64,000 nucleotides of DNA from Zhengitettix transpicula (taxonomy: Eukaryota; Arthropoda; Insecta; Orthoptera; Tetrigidae), in contig CM073593.1 in the NCBI GenBank assembly GCA_037074705.1, forward strand, positions 12,715,001 to 12,779,000, given 5' to 3'. The notes beneath the pieces are model-generated. The model had not been told where the DNA came from. It made no database searches and worked only from the letters and a program-made list of their open reading frames with translations. Below are positions 45,406 to 56,304 of the stretch, piece by piece (within the stretch, counting starts at the first letter, position 1; every line of letters begins with the position of its first letter). Made by a program: the position numbers and the translations under genes.

Positions 45406-46230
45406 ATTAACATAAACGTAGGTCTACTATCGTGAAGAATCGACCCATCTCAATACTCCGATCGCGGATCTCCGGTTACTATCACGATTTAAAAGACTTG
45501 ACCGGATAAAATGTTTGCTCCAACGGTGGTTTCACTTTCAGTTAATACAAAACGTTAGAAATAATTTGAAAAATTATTCATATCAAATACGAACAAAGAG
45601 AAGATGCAGATTAAAACAAAACAAGTTTGATCTAATCACGAAGCATGATCAATTTTGATAATGTCCTTCGTATTTTAAAGTTTTGTCTTGAACACGCCAC
45701 TCAGTGAGACCAGTTTGAGCAGCCGTATCATTGTCAGGACATTGGCACAAACTCGCTTCCTTACTTAAGCGAACCACATCCTGCTCGGGATCTTTTGTTT
45801 TTCCTGGTCAAGCAACAGCCAATGGCTGCGGTCGAGTGAGCAAGAAATCGCGAGAACTGGTCTTGGGGCGACGGGACGCTTTACATTTCTCTCACGTTCC
45901 AGAAATGAGCGAGGGGGATTTAAAAAGACCGAAGATCTGCGCTAAAAACAAAGGCCGAGTGGCCTGGCTTCTCACGGTCTTCAATTGTTCTGACGTCACG
46001 CAAACTGTCGAGTGAGATGTGTTCCTAATGAAGTCAGCCGGGATCGCTGACCTCCTGCTGCAAGACAACAGTGGCGTCGCTGAACTCTTCGCCCTCACAA
46101 CGGGAGAACAATTATATAACGATATTAAGCTCAAAGGGAGCGTCCTTCACGGATACCGTGGCTGACAACTACTGAGCAGATCAACTACTACAACGGAAAT
46201 GAACCTTTTTCACTCGGCAAACTACGAAAT
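45402..46230. other. GC-richer region with unrecognised frames
   Basis: The plus frame 45731-46015 and the minus frame 46134-45892 overlap; neither has a known domain. Possibly a relic of a repeat or an unrecognised exon. Confidence 0.3.
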
Positions 46231-46234
46231 TAAC

Positions 46235-46279
46235 AGATTAGGATAGAAAAATATCGACATGATTTTTCTATCCTAATCT
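46235..46279. other. Perfect 18-bp inverted repeat (hairpin)
   Basis: AGATTAGGATAGAAAAAT, a 9-nt loop, and its exact complement. Identical arms imply recent origin or selection. Confidence 0.85.
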
Positions 46280-46646
46280 ATTATTTCACTTTAGAACTGA
46301 GTTTGAATGTCACTAATTTCCTTTTTATACTTAGAGATGATCTGGTGGAAGGAACTATACTTAGATGTGGAATATGTATTATCAATAATTTATAATAATC
46401 TATTTAGCGTTTGATAGCAATCTGCTTGGTATCAACTATTCGTAACTAAGCATGTCAGAGCCAAAAAATCCTTGAAGACGAAATGTTTGGGTTCGAGTTA
46501 TTGTGCCAAATACTTGCATGATCTGCAGGTATTTTAAAGACTCGATTCACATAATTATAGAATTTTTATAGAACTTAATTGGTAAAACAATCAGCGATTG
46601 TTTCTTCAATGGCGACAAAACCAATAGTAATTACTTATGTTTTGGT

Positions 46647-46729
46647 TCAAATTTGAAGCATTAAGATATTCTTATAAATATTATAATTATAATCAAATTT
46701 GAAGCATTAAGATATTCTTATAAATATTA
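46647..46729. repeat. 46-bp-period tandem duplication
   Basis: A 37-bp block (TCAAATTTGAAGCATTAAGA...) is repeated without mismatch at 46647-46683 and 46693-46729. Confidence 0.95.
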
Positions 46730-46974
46730 AAATAATTAAAGTAAAAATTATATGCTGAATTAGAAGGACAAATATAAATTTAGTGCCGTGGACTGCGACC
46801 TGTGATCGTTTTGAAATAAATATAAATTCTATTCCTATTGCTCATAACGTTAAGGAATTTAAAAACGTCTTTTAATTAACACTGAACCTTAATCTTACCA
46901 CACTAAGAGAAATATAACTGAAGATCGTCTGATTTTCATACATAAATAAACAAACAAACTTAAATACCGTGGAT

Positions 46975-47222
46975 ATTAAAGAAATAACATCCGCCAATAA
47001 GTCAGATGTTTATTAAGATCAATTTAAAACATTGTAAACACAACGTTTCGTCCCTAAATTTTGGGAGCTCTTCAGTTGTAAAAATTAAATAAAATATAAA
47101 TTCGAAATAATGAATTACATGAGTATTTGTGAAGTGATTATCAAAAGTGCGTTTCGCACAAAAATTAAACCTAAAGAGCTCCCAAAATAAAATGACTTAT
47201 TGGCTGATGTTAGTTCATTAAT
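46975..47222 (-). mobile_element. Inverted-arm element with the best hammerhead-like box
   Basis: The outer arms TAACATCCGCCAATAAGTC (from 46986) and GACTTATTGGCTGATGTTA (to about 47215) are inverted. The left half holds, on minus, CTGAAGA (47075-47069) then G-CUCCC-loop-GGGA-C then GAAACG (47049-47044). A shortened second copy (AAAGAGCTCCCAAAATAAAA) lies in the right half. A GCCGTGGACTGC block upstream (46778-46815) is shared with 49035-49090. Confidence 0.65.
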
Positions 47223-48474
47223 TAAAAAACGTCAGACAATTATAAGTATTAGCTCGTGGTTATACTTGTCGGATACGTGTGATTATTCGATATTGTTCTT
47301 AGTGAACAAAAAATTGCTTTTATTTAAATTTTCCTCAGTGAGTTATTTTATCAATTATTTTTCATATTTAATGTGCCCATACTTGATACTTCTATTAAGA
47401 AACATAGTGTCTGTATTCAAATACATAATTAATTATTAGGAAATTTATTTGGGATTTGGGGGTACGAAACATTGACCGAATTTTCAAGGTCAAATTCGAA
47501 ATTAAATGAAAATTGGAGACGGTTTGGCAACCAAAAAATGTCATCGAGTCAGAGAGTTCGTTTGTCAACTCAGGCTTTCCTGAGTCTCGAAATCTGGTTG
47601 TTTTGGTCGCTAGATTTCTAAAAGACCAAACAAATAATAAATATTTTATATAAAAAAATATTTCTAATCATTTTATTCCCATCCATATCTCCGACAAATT
47701 CACAAGATTAATTGGTTTTAAAATTTGTATGTGATATTATAGACGTCACGTAACGTCAGCTTGTCTGGTCACTATATGTACATCGTTTTTAGGCAGAAAT
47801 TGAGATTGAGAAAGAGTTTGGTGAGTCGATTTACACCGTACGTTCTCGATAACATCGTGTGAACTGGCGCTCCCATTCCGCAAGTCGGCAAACAACAGAT
47901 GCTTCGCGCAGGAATTTGCCAAACTTATCAACAGAGATTAAAAAGAATTCCTGGTATAAACACTAAAACTCGATCTAACCATTTTGTGTCGCTGTCAACT
48001 TTCCGTCATTAATATAATCGTGCCAAGCATTCATAACCAACTAATTTGTACAGTTATTTACTATTTTCATATACCTAATGATAATTTGTATACGTCTTTT
48101 GCCTTAAGTTCAAAAACATTATATTCATCGACAAGTTACATCGACATCATTTACCTAAGGAAAATTAAGAACCATATTCTTTAAATCAAATGTAAAATGT
48201 GTTGTTTGAAACTTAAATTTCTAAATGCGACGTTCTGCCGTACAACTTTCAGTTTCTTAATATAATTCTTTTGATAATTATAGTGTCTTTAGTTCCCAGA
48301 ACTATGTACATCAAGTAAAAGAACTCGAACAATAAAGTTAGAAATAATAAAGGAAATGGCTAAGAATGATAATTGGAATGAACATTAAGAAACTGATAAA
48401 GCCAACCGCAGCTTAGAAAGAAGGAAAATATATTAGCAGGTGACAATTTTTTGGATAAAGTGACACAGATCTTG
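47223..48474. other. Non-coding, AT-rich
   Basis: No gene or recognised repeat. Confidence 0.45.
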
Positions 48475-49344
48475 AAGAAATGTTGAAACATTTGGGTAAA
48501 CGAAAACAGAAAATACAAATAAAACAGAAGTAATGAAGGTAGAACAGGAAGAAATATGAATAAGGGTAGACGAAGAGAAATTAGAACAAGTAGAGAGATA
48601 TAAGTATTTAAGAACGGAAATAACGCAAGGATGGAACTGTGTAAGAAAAATAAAGACTAAAATAGGGATGACAAGGGCTGCTCTTATCAGAAAAGCCAAG
48701 ATTCTAACAAGTAAAATAGGCATTAAGTACACACAGGCTTTTGTTACGTGGGCGTGGAGAAGGTTGCTAAACATCAAGTGATAAGCTGAGGTGAGGTATG
48801 AAAATATTTTAATGAGAGTAGAAGAGCGTAAGTTATTACGGGAGGAATTAAGGAGAAAGAAAAACGTAATATTTAATATAATCTGATAATTATCATTTAT
48901 AAATAAAGCACTAAGTCAATATGTCAGAAAATTTTATTAATTAATTAAACCAAAAATTATTATTATATTCAACGTTTCGTCCACTTCTTCACGTATTATA
49001 TATTTTTGAATGTATGCTTTTATAAATGCTAAATTAGACGGTCGGCTACAACCGTCACAGGAAGCAGTCCATGGCTCTAAATTAATATTCCTTCTAATTT
49101 AGCATTTATATCAAAACTGTATATTACCTGATTACATGAAAAATGCCCAAAATTGTGAAAGAAACGTTGTATTGAAAATACTGTTGAGTTTAATTAGGTA
49201 ATAAATTTTTGGGACAGAAAGACAAACTGCATTGGACATGTTATGAGAAGAAATTGTTTGATCCGGGACGTTGTTGAAGGAATGGTCAATGGTCTGCCTA
49301 AGAGAGGAAGAAGAACAAATATGATTGAGGGGGGACGGAAATAA
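48475..49344 (+). pseudogene. RTE-like LINE reverse transcriptase C-terminus, interrupted
   Basis: 48520-48780 (+) reads TEVMKVEQEEI, a stop, RVDEEKLEQVERYKYLRTEI, KTKIGMTRAALIRKAKILTS and TWAWRRLLNIK, with frame changes. 48854 gives RKKNV, and after the 345-bp insertion the frame resumes at 49221 with the duplicated RKTNC and IGHVMRRNCLIRDVVEGMVN, then PKRGRRTNMIEGGRK, stop at 49342. This is the thumb/C-terminal region of RTE/BovB-type or related LINEs. The minus frame 48777-48433 is only its shadow. Confidence 0.82.
48871..49215. mobile_element. Inverted-arm element nested in the LINE, 17-bp diverged target duplication
   Basis: Flanks 48854-48870 and 49216-49232 match at 13 of 17 positions (AGAAAGAAAAACGTAAT / AGAAAGACAAACTGCAT). 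Arms 48915-49034 and 49097-49210 are inverted (inner end TATAAATGCTAAATTAGA). Each carries a GAAACGTTG box: minus at 48979-48974 and plus at 49161-49169, with CTGATTACA at 49128. The central 62 bases (GACGGTCGGCTACAACCGTC and GCAGTCCATGGCTC) recur at 16560-16600 and 46778-46815. Confidence 0.72.
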
Positions 49345-49550
49345 ATAAACATCAGCCAATTTTAATACAGAAAAAATAATTTATTAATGTTAAATTAAAC
49401 AACGTTTCGTCACTTATTTGGCGATTTTATCAGGATCAAGTTTAAAAAAATTGATAGACACGTCAATCTCTGCTGTCTGCAGTTTACATTAATAAATTAT
49501 TTTTTCGTTTTAAAATTGGCTGATGTTTATTTATTTTTTTCAATAGTCCA
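49341..49550 (-). mobile_element. Inverted-arm element, about 58-bp arms
   Basis: Left 49341-49399 (AATAAATAAACATCAGCCAA...) and right 49488-49550 are reverse complements. The core has GAAACG (minus 49409-49404) and CTGATAA (minus 49434-49428), one base off CTGANGA. It lies exactly at the stop of the LINE fragment. Confidence 0.75.
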
Positions 49551-49609
49551 ATAGTCAGAATATATATTATAATAATAATTAGAGGCCATTAATGATTTTG
49601 ATAATTGGA

Positions 49610-50420
49610 TATTTGTGGTGGATTGTTAGCAGCTCCAATTTCAAAGGCGACAATGTATAGGCAAGCTTTGTTTGGCTGCGAGCGCTTTCTGAAACAGGAG
49701 TCGGGTGTTGGAAGTCAAGTCGGAAGTGGGAAGCCAGACAGCGAGCAGGGTGGCAGGCACAAACTCATCTGGAAAGATTGAAAGTTAAATTTGAGTAAGA
49801 AGTTTTGGACAGTAAAATTTCAACGATAAAGTTACAAGCAGTAACCAAATAAATCACGCGGAAATAAAATTCTATAAGTGCTGTGACCGCCACCAATTCC
49901 AGAGAGAAATAATTCGGAACAATTTGTCCAACCAATAATCCAGAAGGAGTTTGCAGCTTTCAGTTTCCAGAGAAGATCCAGAGTTACGACAGTGTTCTTT
50001 AATCCATGTAAATTCAGTAATTTTATGGCCTTTTAGTGTGAATTGTGAGGTGAGCCCGAGTCCAAGAGAGTTAAGCCTGGTACCAGCAGATGTTTTGTAG
50101 GTACGAACAAATTTGATCATGTTTTGTAAACGATAATTAAAGGTAAAGTCGTCAGATTTCGATTTCACGTTTTATTTGATTGTTTAACTTCTTAGTATGT
50201 AAAGGGATTTGATTGTTTAACGTAAATATAAAGGTTGCTTCTTTACTCAGAAGGCCCAGATAAATAACCCTGAGAAAAAAGTTGTCAAATCTATAAAATT
50301 GAAAAACTGTAAATGTAAATAATTTCATTTAAAAAAATGTTGTTAATTTCAACTGAATAAAAGTAAATTGTCTTGTAAAGTTTCTAAAGAATTTCGTAAT
50401 TGTTTTGCAATCCTTCACTT
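49610..50420 (+). repeat. LTR-like repeat, copy 6
   Basis: CCTGGTACCAG (50082-50092), GTAAACGATAATTAAAGG, GTCAGATTTCG, then ATAACCCTGAGAAAA, in the same order as 22190-23095. Confidence 0.5.
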
Positions 50421-50775
50421 TAAATAAAAATGAATATAATTGATTCATAAACCAACTATTGAATTAAATTAATTGAAATAATCTTTGTGCAAATAAAGCG
50501 TTTAATTAATTAATTCTTAAGTATTTATTACAATATCTATGATTGCTGTTCTAAAAGAGGGAAAATCGCTACGACGGAGTAAAGTGAAGGGTTCAAGATA
50601 GGGAACAGTAAAAGAGAACCCACTAAAGGCAACCGCAGAAAATTTACGACGACGAATTAATGAGTCCCTATTTGTAATCAGAAACAAATATAATGAGCTG
50701 AAGTAAAAATGCACAAATCTGTAAAAAGACTTATTCACGAGGTTCGTAAATTAACCTAGCTTATTGTTCGAACAT

Positions 50776-50815
50776 AACGTTTCGGAGCAGAAAAACTCGT
50801 TTCTTTACCTGTTAA
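50776..50815 (-). other. Isolated hammerhead-like box fragment
   Basis: On minus: AGAAACGAGTTTTTCTGCTC then CGAAACGTTATG. Comparable to the box at 55888-55921 but without CTGANGA. Confidence 0.35.
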
Positions 50816-51689
50816 ATTGCCTCTTAATGTAATTCCATGTGAAAGAACTGAATGAAAGTTTTCATTTATGATAAACTCGAAAACGTAGTACACAGTTTGG
50901 AAGATATATTCGAATTTCTGGTACCGTCAAGAAATTGTGTGCAATGAATACAAGATGTTAAAATATCGGAAAAATTATTCCACGTGTTACATCACATTAA
51001 TGTCAACCAGTTTCCAAGCGACATCTTTTCCAACAAAGTATCCATTCATTTTTGCTGGTCAAATGTTCTAATCGCGTACATTTATTAACCGTTGTGAACG
51101 TGTTCATGGCTCGTCCCAAATAACTGGTTCTGTGACCTTTTAGGCTGCACAGACTTCAATGATTGTAACAGAACCTGTCACACGGGAGGGCCGGAGACGA
51201 CAGAATGCAAAAGGGGCCCTTTGTGGTTACACGCTCTTGTCGGGGAGGACAAATTGCACGCCCCAACAATTGCGACATGCGCGATCTCTTTGTTTGGCGT
51301 TGTGAGTACTGCCTACGCGTCTCCCAGATTCAAATTCCTGGAAGCAAAAGATCGCTGGAGCGGAATGGAGCGTACGTGCCAGCGAATACACAAAGACTGT
51401 TTGCGCCGGGCACGTCTGTGATCTAGAAACGTCATCGCAACCACCCAACCGAGACTATTACTCCTCAGACTTCCAAAACGAGAATTGGAACTTGGAAAAC
51501 CATTTTCAATCATTAAGCACTGGACAATATTGTTACAGACAAAAAATGAAAACATTATTGTAAATGTGACACACATGTGTAACAGAGCCTTGTCTATTGT
51601 AGAGATTACCAATGTGTAACGTAAAGTTTTATTTAAATTTTTTCTTTAAACTTGAGGCCAGAGGATTGTAAAGAGCAGTATTATTTGTA
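50816..51689. other. Spacer with GC-richer patch (51170-51430)
   Basis: Overlapping frames at 51205-51426 and 51221-51421 (+) and 51448-51227 (-); none recognisable. No splice model can be supported. Confidence 0.35.
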
Positions 51690-52500
51690 TCAAGAAAGCA
51701 GACACTATAAAGGTCGCTACAGCGTTTGTTGTTGAAAAAGCGTATGTAGGACAATCGGAATTTTGGCGGAGTCAGTCAGTGAGTGTGTATTGGGAGGCTG
51801 GTCAGTGTGTGTTTGGAGCGACTGACCATGTTAGTCATGGCGAGAGTCTGTTGTGGCGAACCGGCCAATGGTGGCCGAATTCATCAAAGTATAAGCTGAA
51901 TATATCATCTTACGTATTGAAGGGATTTTCCAAAACAAAACTGAGTGTGATAATATTTACGACAGTAAAGTAGGAAGGCACCGAAAGTATTGTAAAGTGA
52001 GACGATAATAGCAATCAGTTCTATGGCCTGTCATTGAAATATTGTTCTATAAGAATTAAAATAACCATGAGTGCCCAAACCAGTACAGTTCTGAATAAAC
52101 ATGGTATGTAAAAACGTAAATTTGTAAACCTTTACATAAATATCATTTACCTACAGATTTCTAGTTTTGTCAGATTTCTGGATTTATCAGACTTCCCTAG
52201 TTTTCTTGTTGTCAGATTTTTTTTATAAAACTTTGTTATTGCAGTTTAAAATTTGTATTATTTTTTATAACTGTGGTGACAATTGCAAATCACTATCTTT
52301 ATTAGAGGCCCTATAAGCGGCCCTGAAATTTAGATTCTCACGAAAGCTGATGATTTATTTAAAAAACATAAAATGTAAATAATTCAACGTAAATCAAAAT
52401 TGTAAATTAAATAATCTTCTGTTAAATTTGGTTAAATTTCAGTGTTAAATCCTGTAAACTTTCTTCCTTTGCTTCGTTTAAATTGAATATGACATAATTT
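51690..52500 (+). repeat. LTR-like repeat, copy 7, with primer-binding-like sites
   Basis: Ends ...GAATATGACA followed by TAATTTGGCGCCACAACGTG. The TGGCGCC...CAACGTG...GGC string (52500-52519) recurs as TGGCTCTCCAACGTGGGGCT at 52589-52608. The arrangement LTR end, short spacer and tRNA-complement-like site is that of a Gypsy-type retrotransposon 5' end. No gag follows, so only the leader remains. Confidence 0.5.
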
Positions 52501-52547
52501 GGCGCCACAACGTGCTGGCATTTAATTATTATTAATTTTTTTGGGCA

Positions 52548-52568
52548 TATTATTATTATTATTATTAT
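52548..52568. repeat. (ATT)n microsatellite
   Basis: Seven ATT units. A TAA array lies at 61141-61160. Confidence 0.9.
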
Positions 52569-52967
52569 AATTAGTATATTACATAATTTGGCTCTCCAAC
52601 GTGGGGCTCATATTTTTAATAATATTTAGTTTATTACAGTATACATATATATTTGTCTCAGAAGCACCCGACCTGACGTATAGATGACGGTCTGCTGTTT
52701 GAAAACAAAATCTTTAGTTTAAAACTTTGTAATGTTTGACAACCATCAACAGTGAACACACTCATGCGATTTTGTAAACATGAAAAAAATTGGTCATGGT
52801 TATGGGAAACCATACTTTCATTTGAAAAGTCTCAGTCCAACGAATATCAAAGGCGAGATATGATATACTGATGGGGGATCTGCTTCCTTAACAATAATAA
52901 AATATTGAGTGGAAGTGATGCCAAGATGAATATCTCAGTGGTCGACTAAATGAAGTAAGGTATTTTT

Positions 52968-53410
52968 TTTTAGGGCAACAGGCTACATGAGGGTTATCCA
53001 CATTGGATAATAGCATAGGAAGGTATTTGAAAGGGGGGATGCGGAGCGGTAGAGGAAGGTAGTCAAGGGTTACTAGGGCCCCCGGGCTATGGTTTAAGGA
53101 TCCTACCCGGCATTCGCCTAAAGAAATGCAGGGAAACCCCTAGAAAAACCTGCATCAGGTAGGTCGGGCATTGGGTACTTGTCCCACGCCCTTCCGATAG
53201 CGGGAGAGGAGTTTTATGTGGGGACGCAACATTCCCTTAACCGTGCCTCGACCAGTTTAGGAGGCAGTCTGGCCGACTATTCCAATGGGAATAGCGGACA
53301 ACTCTTACCGTATGCCCAAGGTCTGTGACCCCGGAACATACACCTCTCAGAACAGGCCGAGGTGCCTCGGCTTGTGGTAACCTTAGTTCAAAAACGCAGA
53401 GGAAAAGGCA
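52968..53410 (-). repeat. Dispersed repeat A, copy 4 (long)
   Basis: Starts on plus with a T-run and AGGGCAACAGGCTACATGAG (complement of the family 3' end) and extends to CCTTAGTTCAAAAACGCAGA. Co-extensive with 19838-20288 apart from small indels. Confidence 0.85.
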
Positions 53411-53524
53411 TCCCCCAGGCAAGTTTGACATTTCAAAAACTACTATACATCTCATATTATACATGAGAAAGCTATGGGCAAGATGTGTGCCGCATTTGCT
53501 TACAATAGGACAAAAACAGCGGCA

Positions 53525-53710
53525 CATGGATGTTTCAATCGAGCGTTTGGCAACGTTTCACAGCAATAAAGACGGATTTTGGCGTTTATTCATAAGCATG
53601 GATGAAACATGAGTCCATCACAGCTGATACGAAGGAACGGTAAAAATAAAGGACAGAAACGGTAGAATCGGCTCCAAAAAAGGCGAAGACTAACTCAGCT
53701 AGTGTCTTGA
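53525..53710 (+). pseudogene. Fourth mariner transposase fragment
   Basis: The plus frame VSIERLATFHSNKDGFWRLF, then ISMDET, then VHH resembles the mariner stretch around the first catalytic aspartate (MDETW-x-HH). W is replaced by a stop. The following KDRNGRIGSKKGED looks like the basic linker. Only this part remains. Confidence 0.6.
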
Positions 53711-54960
53711 TTCCGTTACAAATTAGTATAATTGTAGTCTATATTTATAAATTCATTTATACTGTAATATTACTTCTATTATTATAATGTTTCAATTTTC
53801 ACATAATGACGTATTCTACATAATAATAAATCATTTAAACTAATCTAAAAAAACAATCTAATTTATTTCGGCAATGATACATAGAGAAAGCTATAGGCTT
53901 TGATACTCTGGTAACTACTTCCTATAGATTTATTCATTTCAACAAAATTATTTAGCTATATGTAAATGATTCGAAACCATTTAGTGGTTTACTTGTAATG
54001 AAACTAGTCTCTTGTGGAATGATCAGTCAGCGCGGCTGAGGAAGTCATCGCTTGCGATGAGCGGACACAATTAACAGCTTCCGTGGTAAAGAGCGAATCT
54101 ACCTTTCACACGCCACAGCCGGACACAGCTGTGGGCGCTCTAAAAAAAAAGCATCCGCATTAAAACTCGTGAAACAACACTATATATCGAGTTTCTTTGA
54201 CTAATGAAACACGGTGCAAAAAAAAAAGAAGTATATTAACAGACATTTTCTATTAACCGGGAAAACTTCCGCTTCCAAACGCCAATGTGACGTCAAGTTA
54301 CATTTTATTGTCCCGAAATTGTAGTATCGGCAGCTGAAATATGGGATGGATGAACATAAATTGTCAAAAAAATTTCTACTATCCTGCGTTGAATAAGAAC
54401 TACGGATTTTCCATCTATGAGCAACTTTTCGATTTATTCTGTATAACCTTCGTTATTCCATCCGCGTTATTCATCTTTTCTCCACGTGATACTTCTGTAT
54501 ATTTCTTGAAAATTCGGCTAACACGTTCAAAATATGCAAGTGCATCAAATCGATTTTCTGACAAAGACAATCCAATATTTTACTGACAACAATTCCACCA
54601 ACTCGTTTTGGCTGGCCTTAATTTTTGCTTAGCAGTCTCCGAAATGGTAAGTTATCAATCAATCAAGGTATAAAGGAAACAGGTACGTTAAAGACTTAAC
54701 AAAAGAATAGTGGAAAATAATTAGAATTATTTTGAAATACTATTAGACCTATCTTGACCATTTATACTGTTAATTATGTTTCTCCAATGAGACATAGAAA
54801 ATAATAATGATAAGTAGAACAATTAAAAGTTCGTATATAAAGAAAAATAGTGTCTGATCATGAACTGGCCGATGATACGATTATAACTCAATATCTGATC
54901 CTGGAGATATTTTATTCTCTGTTTTAATCTAAAGAAAAATATCCCGGTATCTGATCACGA
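53711..54960. other. Non-coding spacer
   Basis: No gene recognised. Confidence 0.45.
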
Positions 54961-54971
54961 GATTTCATTTG

Positions 54972-55096
54972 GTCAAGTGCAGTTGTGTTTCTCTAGGCTC
55001 TTCTTCGCACCTGACGAAAGGCACAAGCATCCCAGAAACGTTATGTGGTATTTATATTAACTTTTTTTGTCTGAATTGGCTATCTTTGTTATTCAC
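54972..55096 (+). repeat. Solo Penelope-like 3' tail with hammerhead-like box
   Basis: Matches 37081-37205 and the complement of 31735-31870. AGTGCAGTTGTGT, CTAGGCTCTTCTTCG, CTGACGA (55011-55017), GAAACG (55035-55040), GTGGTATTTATATTAACTTT and TGTCTGAATTGGCTATCTTT. No coding part is attached. Confidence 0.8.
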
Positions 55097-55589
55097 TCGA
55101 TTCATTCATCTCTCTTTCGTTCACAATCCTCTTTTCCATGCAAACAGGCTGAATCTGAAGATGTAAAAAATTATAATTCATGACTATGCGTTTGTGCTTC
55201 CGCACACGAAAGCTGTATTGAAACATCCACGTGACGCTTTTTAATATTTATTTATCACTTTTTTTTATCTCGTTTTGTAATCCCATGTTCGACAATTTCA
55301 TTTGATCACATTCGTTAATTCGATTCGCATCTATCAAAGATACATGACTTGAATTAATTCAACATATTTCGTGGCCTTTCTTTGCATTCCTTTCGCTAAT
55401 ACCGAGGCGATGTATGATGGTCTCGCTGAGCTGAACTGAACTGGTTGTAAGCATAGCGGGACTCAACTTTCTAGACTGATGCTCTTTACGTCCTGAAGAC
55501 AAGCAAACGTTTTACTCTACGCTCATATTCTCATTATATCATTCCATTATTATTCTGGATTTGAAATTTCTTGACAATAGTGAGATGTA

Positions 55590-56304
55590 ATTATTGAGAT
55601 TATTCTGGTATTCCATTGTCTTATAGTAGAAAAAGTGAGAAAGAAAGAAAAGAGAAAAATAAAATGAATGAAAAGCCAAGAAACAGAAAGAAAGAGGCAG
55701 GTCAAAGAGATAACGAGAAAGATCTATAGAAGATCAGAAGAAAGATGTAGAGATATACTCCAAGCGAAGAAAACAAAGGAAACAAAAAACAGAAAGAAAG
55801 AGAGAGGCAGTGTGCAAGAAACAAGTTAGGTTAAAGAGATAACGTAAGAAATCGTCAGGAAATTCAGAGACGATGTAGAAACTCCGACGTTTCGAAAAGT
55901 ACAGAAAAAACTCGTCATCAGGAAGAGAACAACACTCAGACGCGCAACAAGGAGTCCGAACATTATGGGGGACAGACCTACTAAATTCAACCTTGTCGTA
56001 CAGTGATAGCTGTCCAGTATATAAAGTCCAAATGGAAATTATTATATGGTTGGCGAAAATGTTTCTTGCATACTGCCTCTCTCTTTCTTTCTGTTTTTCT
56101 TGTTTCCTTTGTTTTCTTCGCTTGGATTATATCTCTACATCTTTATTCTGATCTTCTAGACGATCTTTCTCATCTCTTTGACCTGCCGCTTTCTTTCGGT
56201 TTTTCTTGTTCCTTGGCTTTTCATTCCTTTTATTTTATTTTTGTTTCTAACTTTTTCTGATCCAAGACAATGGAATACCCTAATAATCTCAATAATAATT
56301 CTGA
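55590..56304. mobile_element. Inverted-arm element with about 245-bp purine/pyrimidine arms
   Basis: The left arm 55590-55836 (purine-rich, AGAAAGAAAGAGGCAG repeats) is the reverse complement of 56057-56304 with scattered differences. The 220-bp core has on minus CTGATGA (55921-55915) ... GAAACG (55893-55888) and, further 5' on minus, TATATAAAG-like and CTGT-rich sequence. The long frame at 56003-56260 is an arm shadow. Confidence 0.75.

Noticed and set aside
48433..48777. Minus frame of 114 hydrophobic codons
   Set aside because: Antisense shadow of the RTE-like LINE read on the plus strand.
55011..55040. Calling the Penelope-tail box a canonical hammerhead ribozyme
   Set aside because: CTGACGA and GAAAC are present but the bases that should form the first stem II pair are A and A, and no cleavage site with stem III pairing could be fixed by eye.
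56003..56260. 85-codon hydrophobic frame resembling a membrane protein
   Set aside because: It is the pyrimidine-rich right arm of the inverted-arm element; the hydrophobicity comes from TTT/CTT codons.
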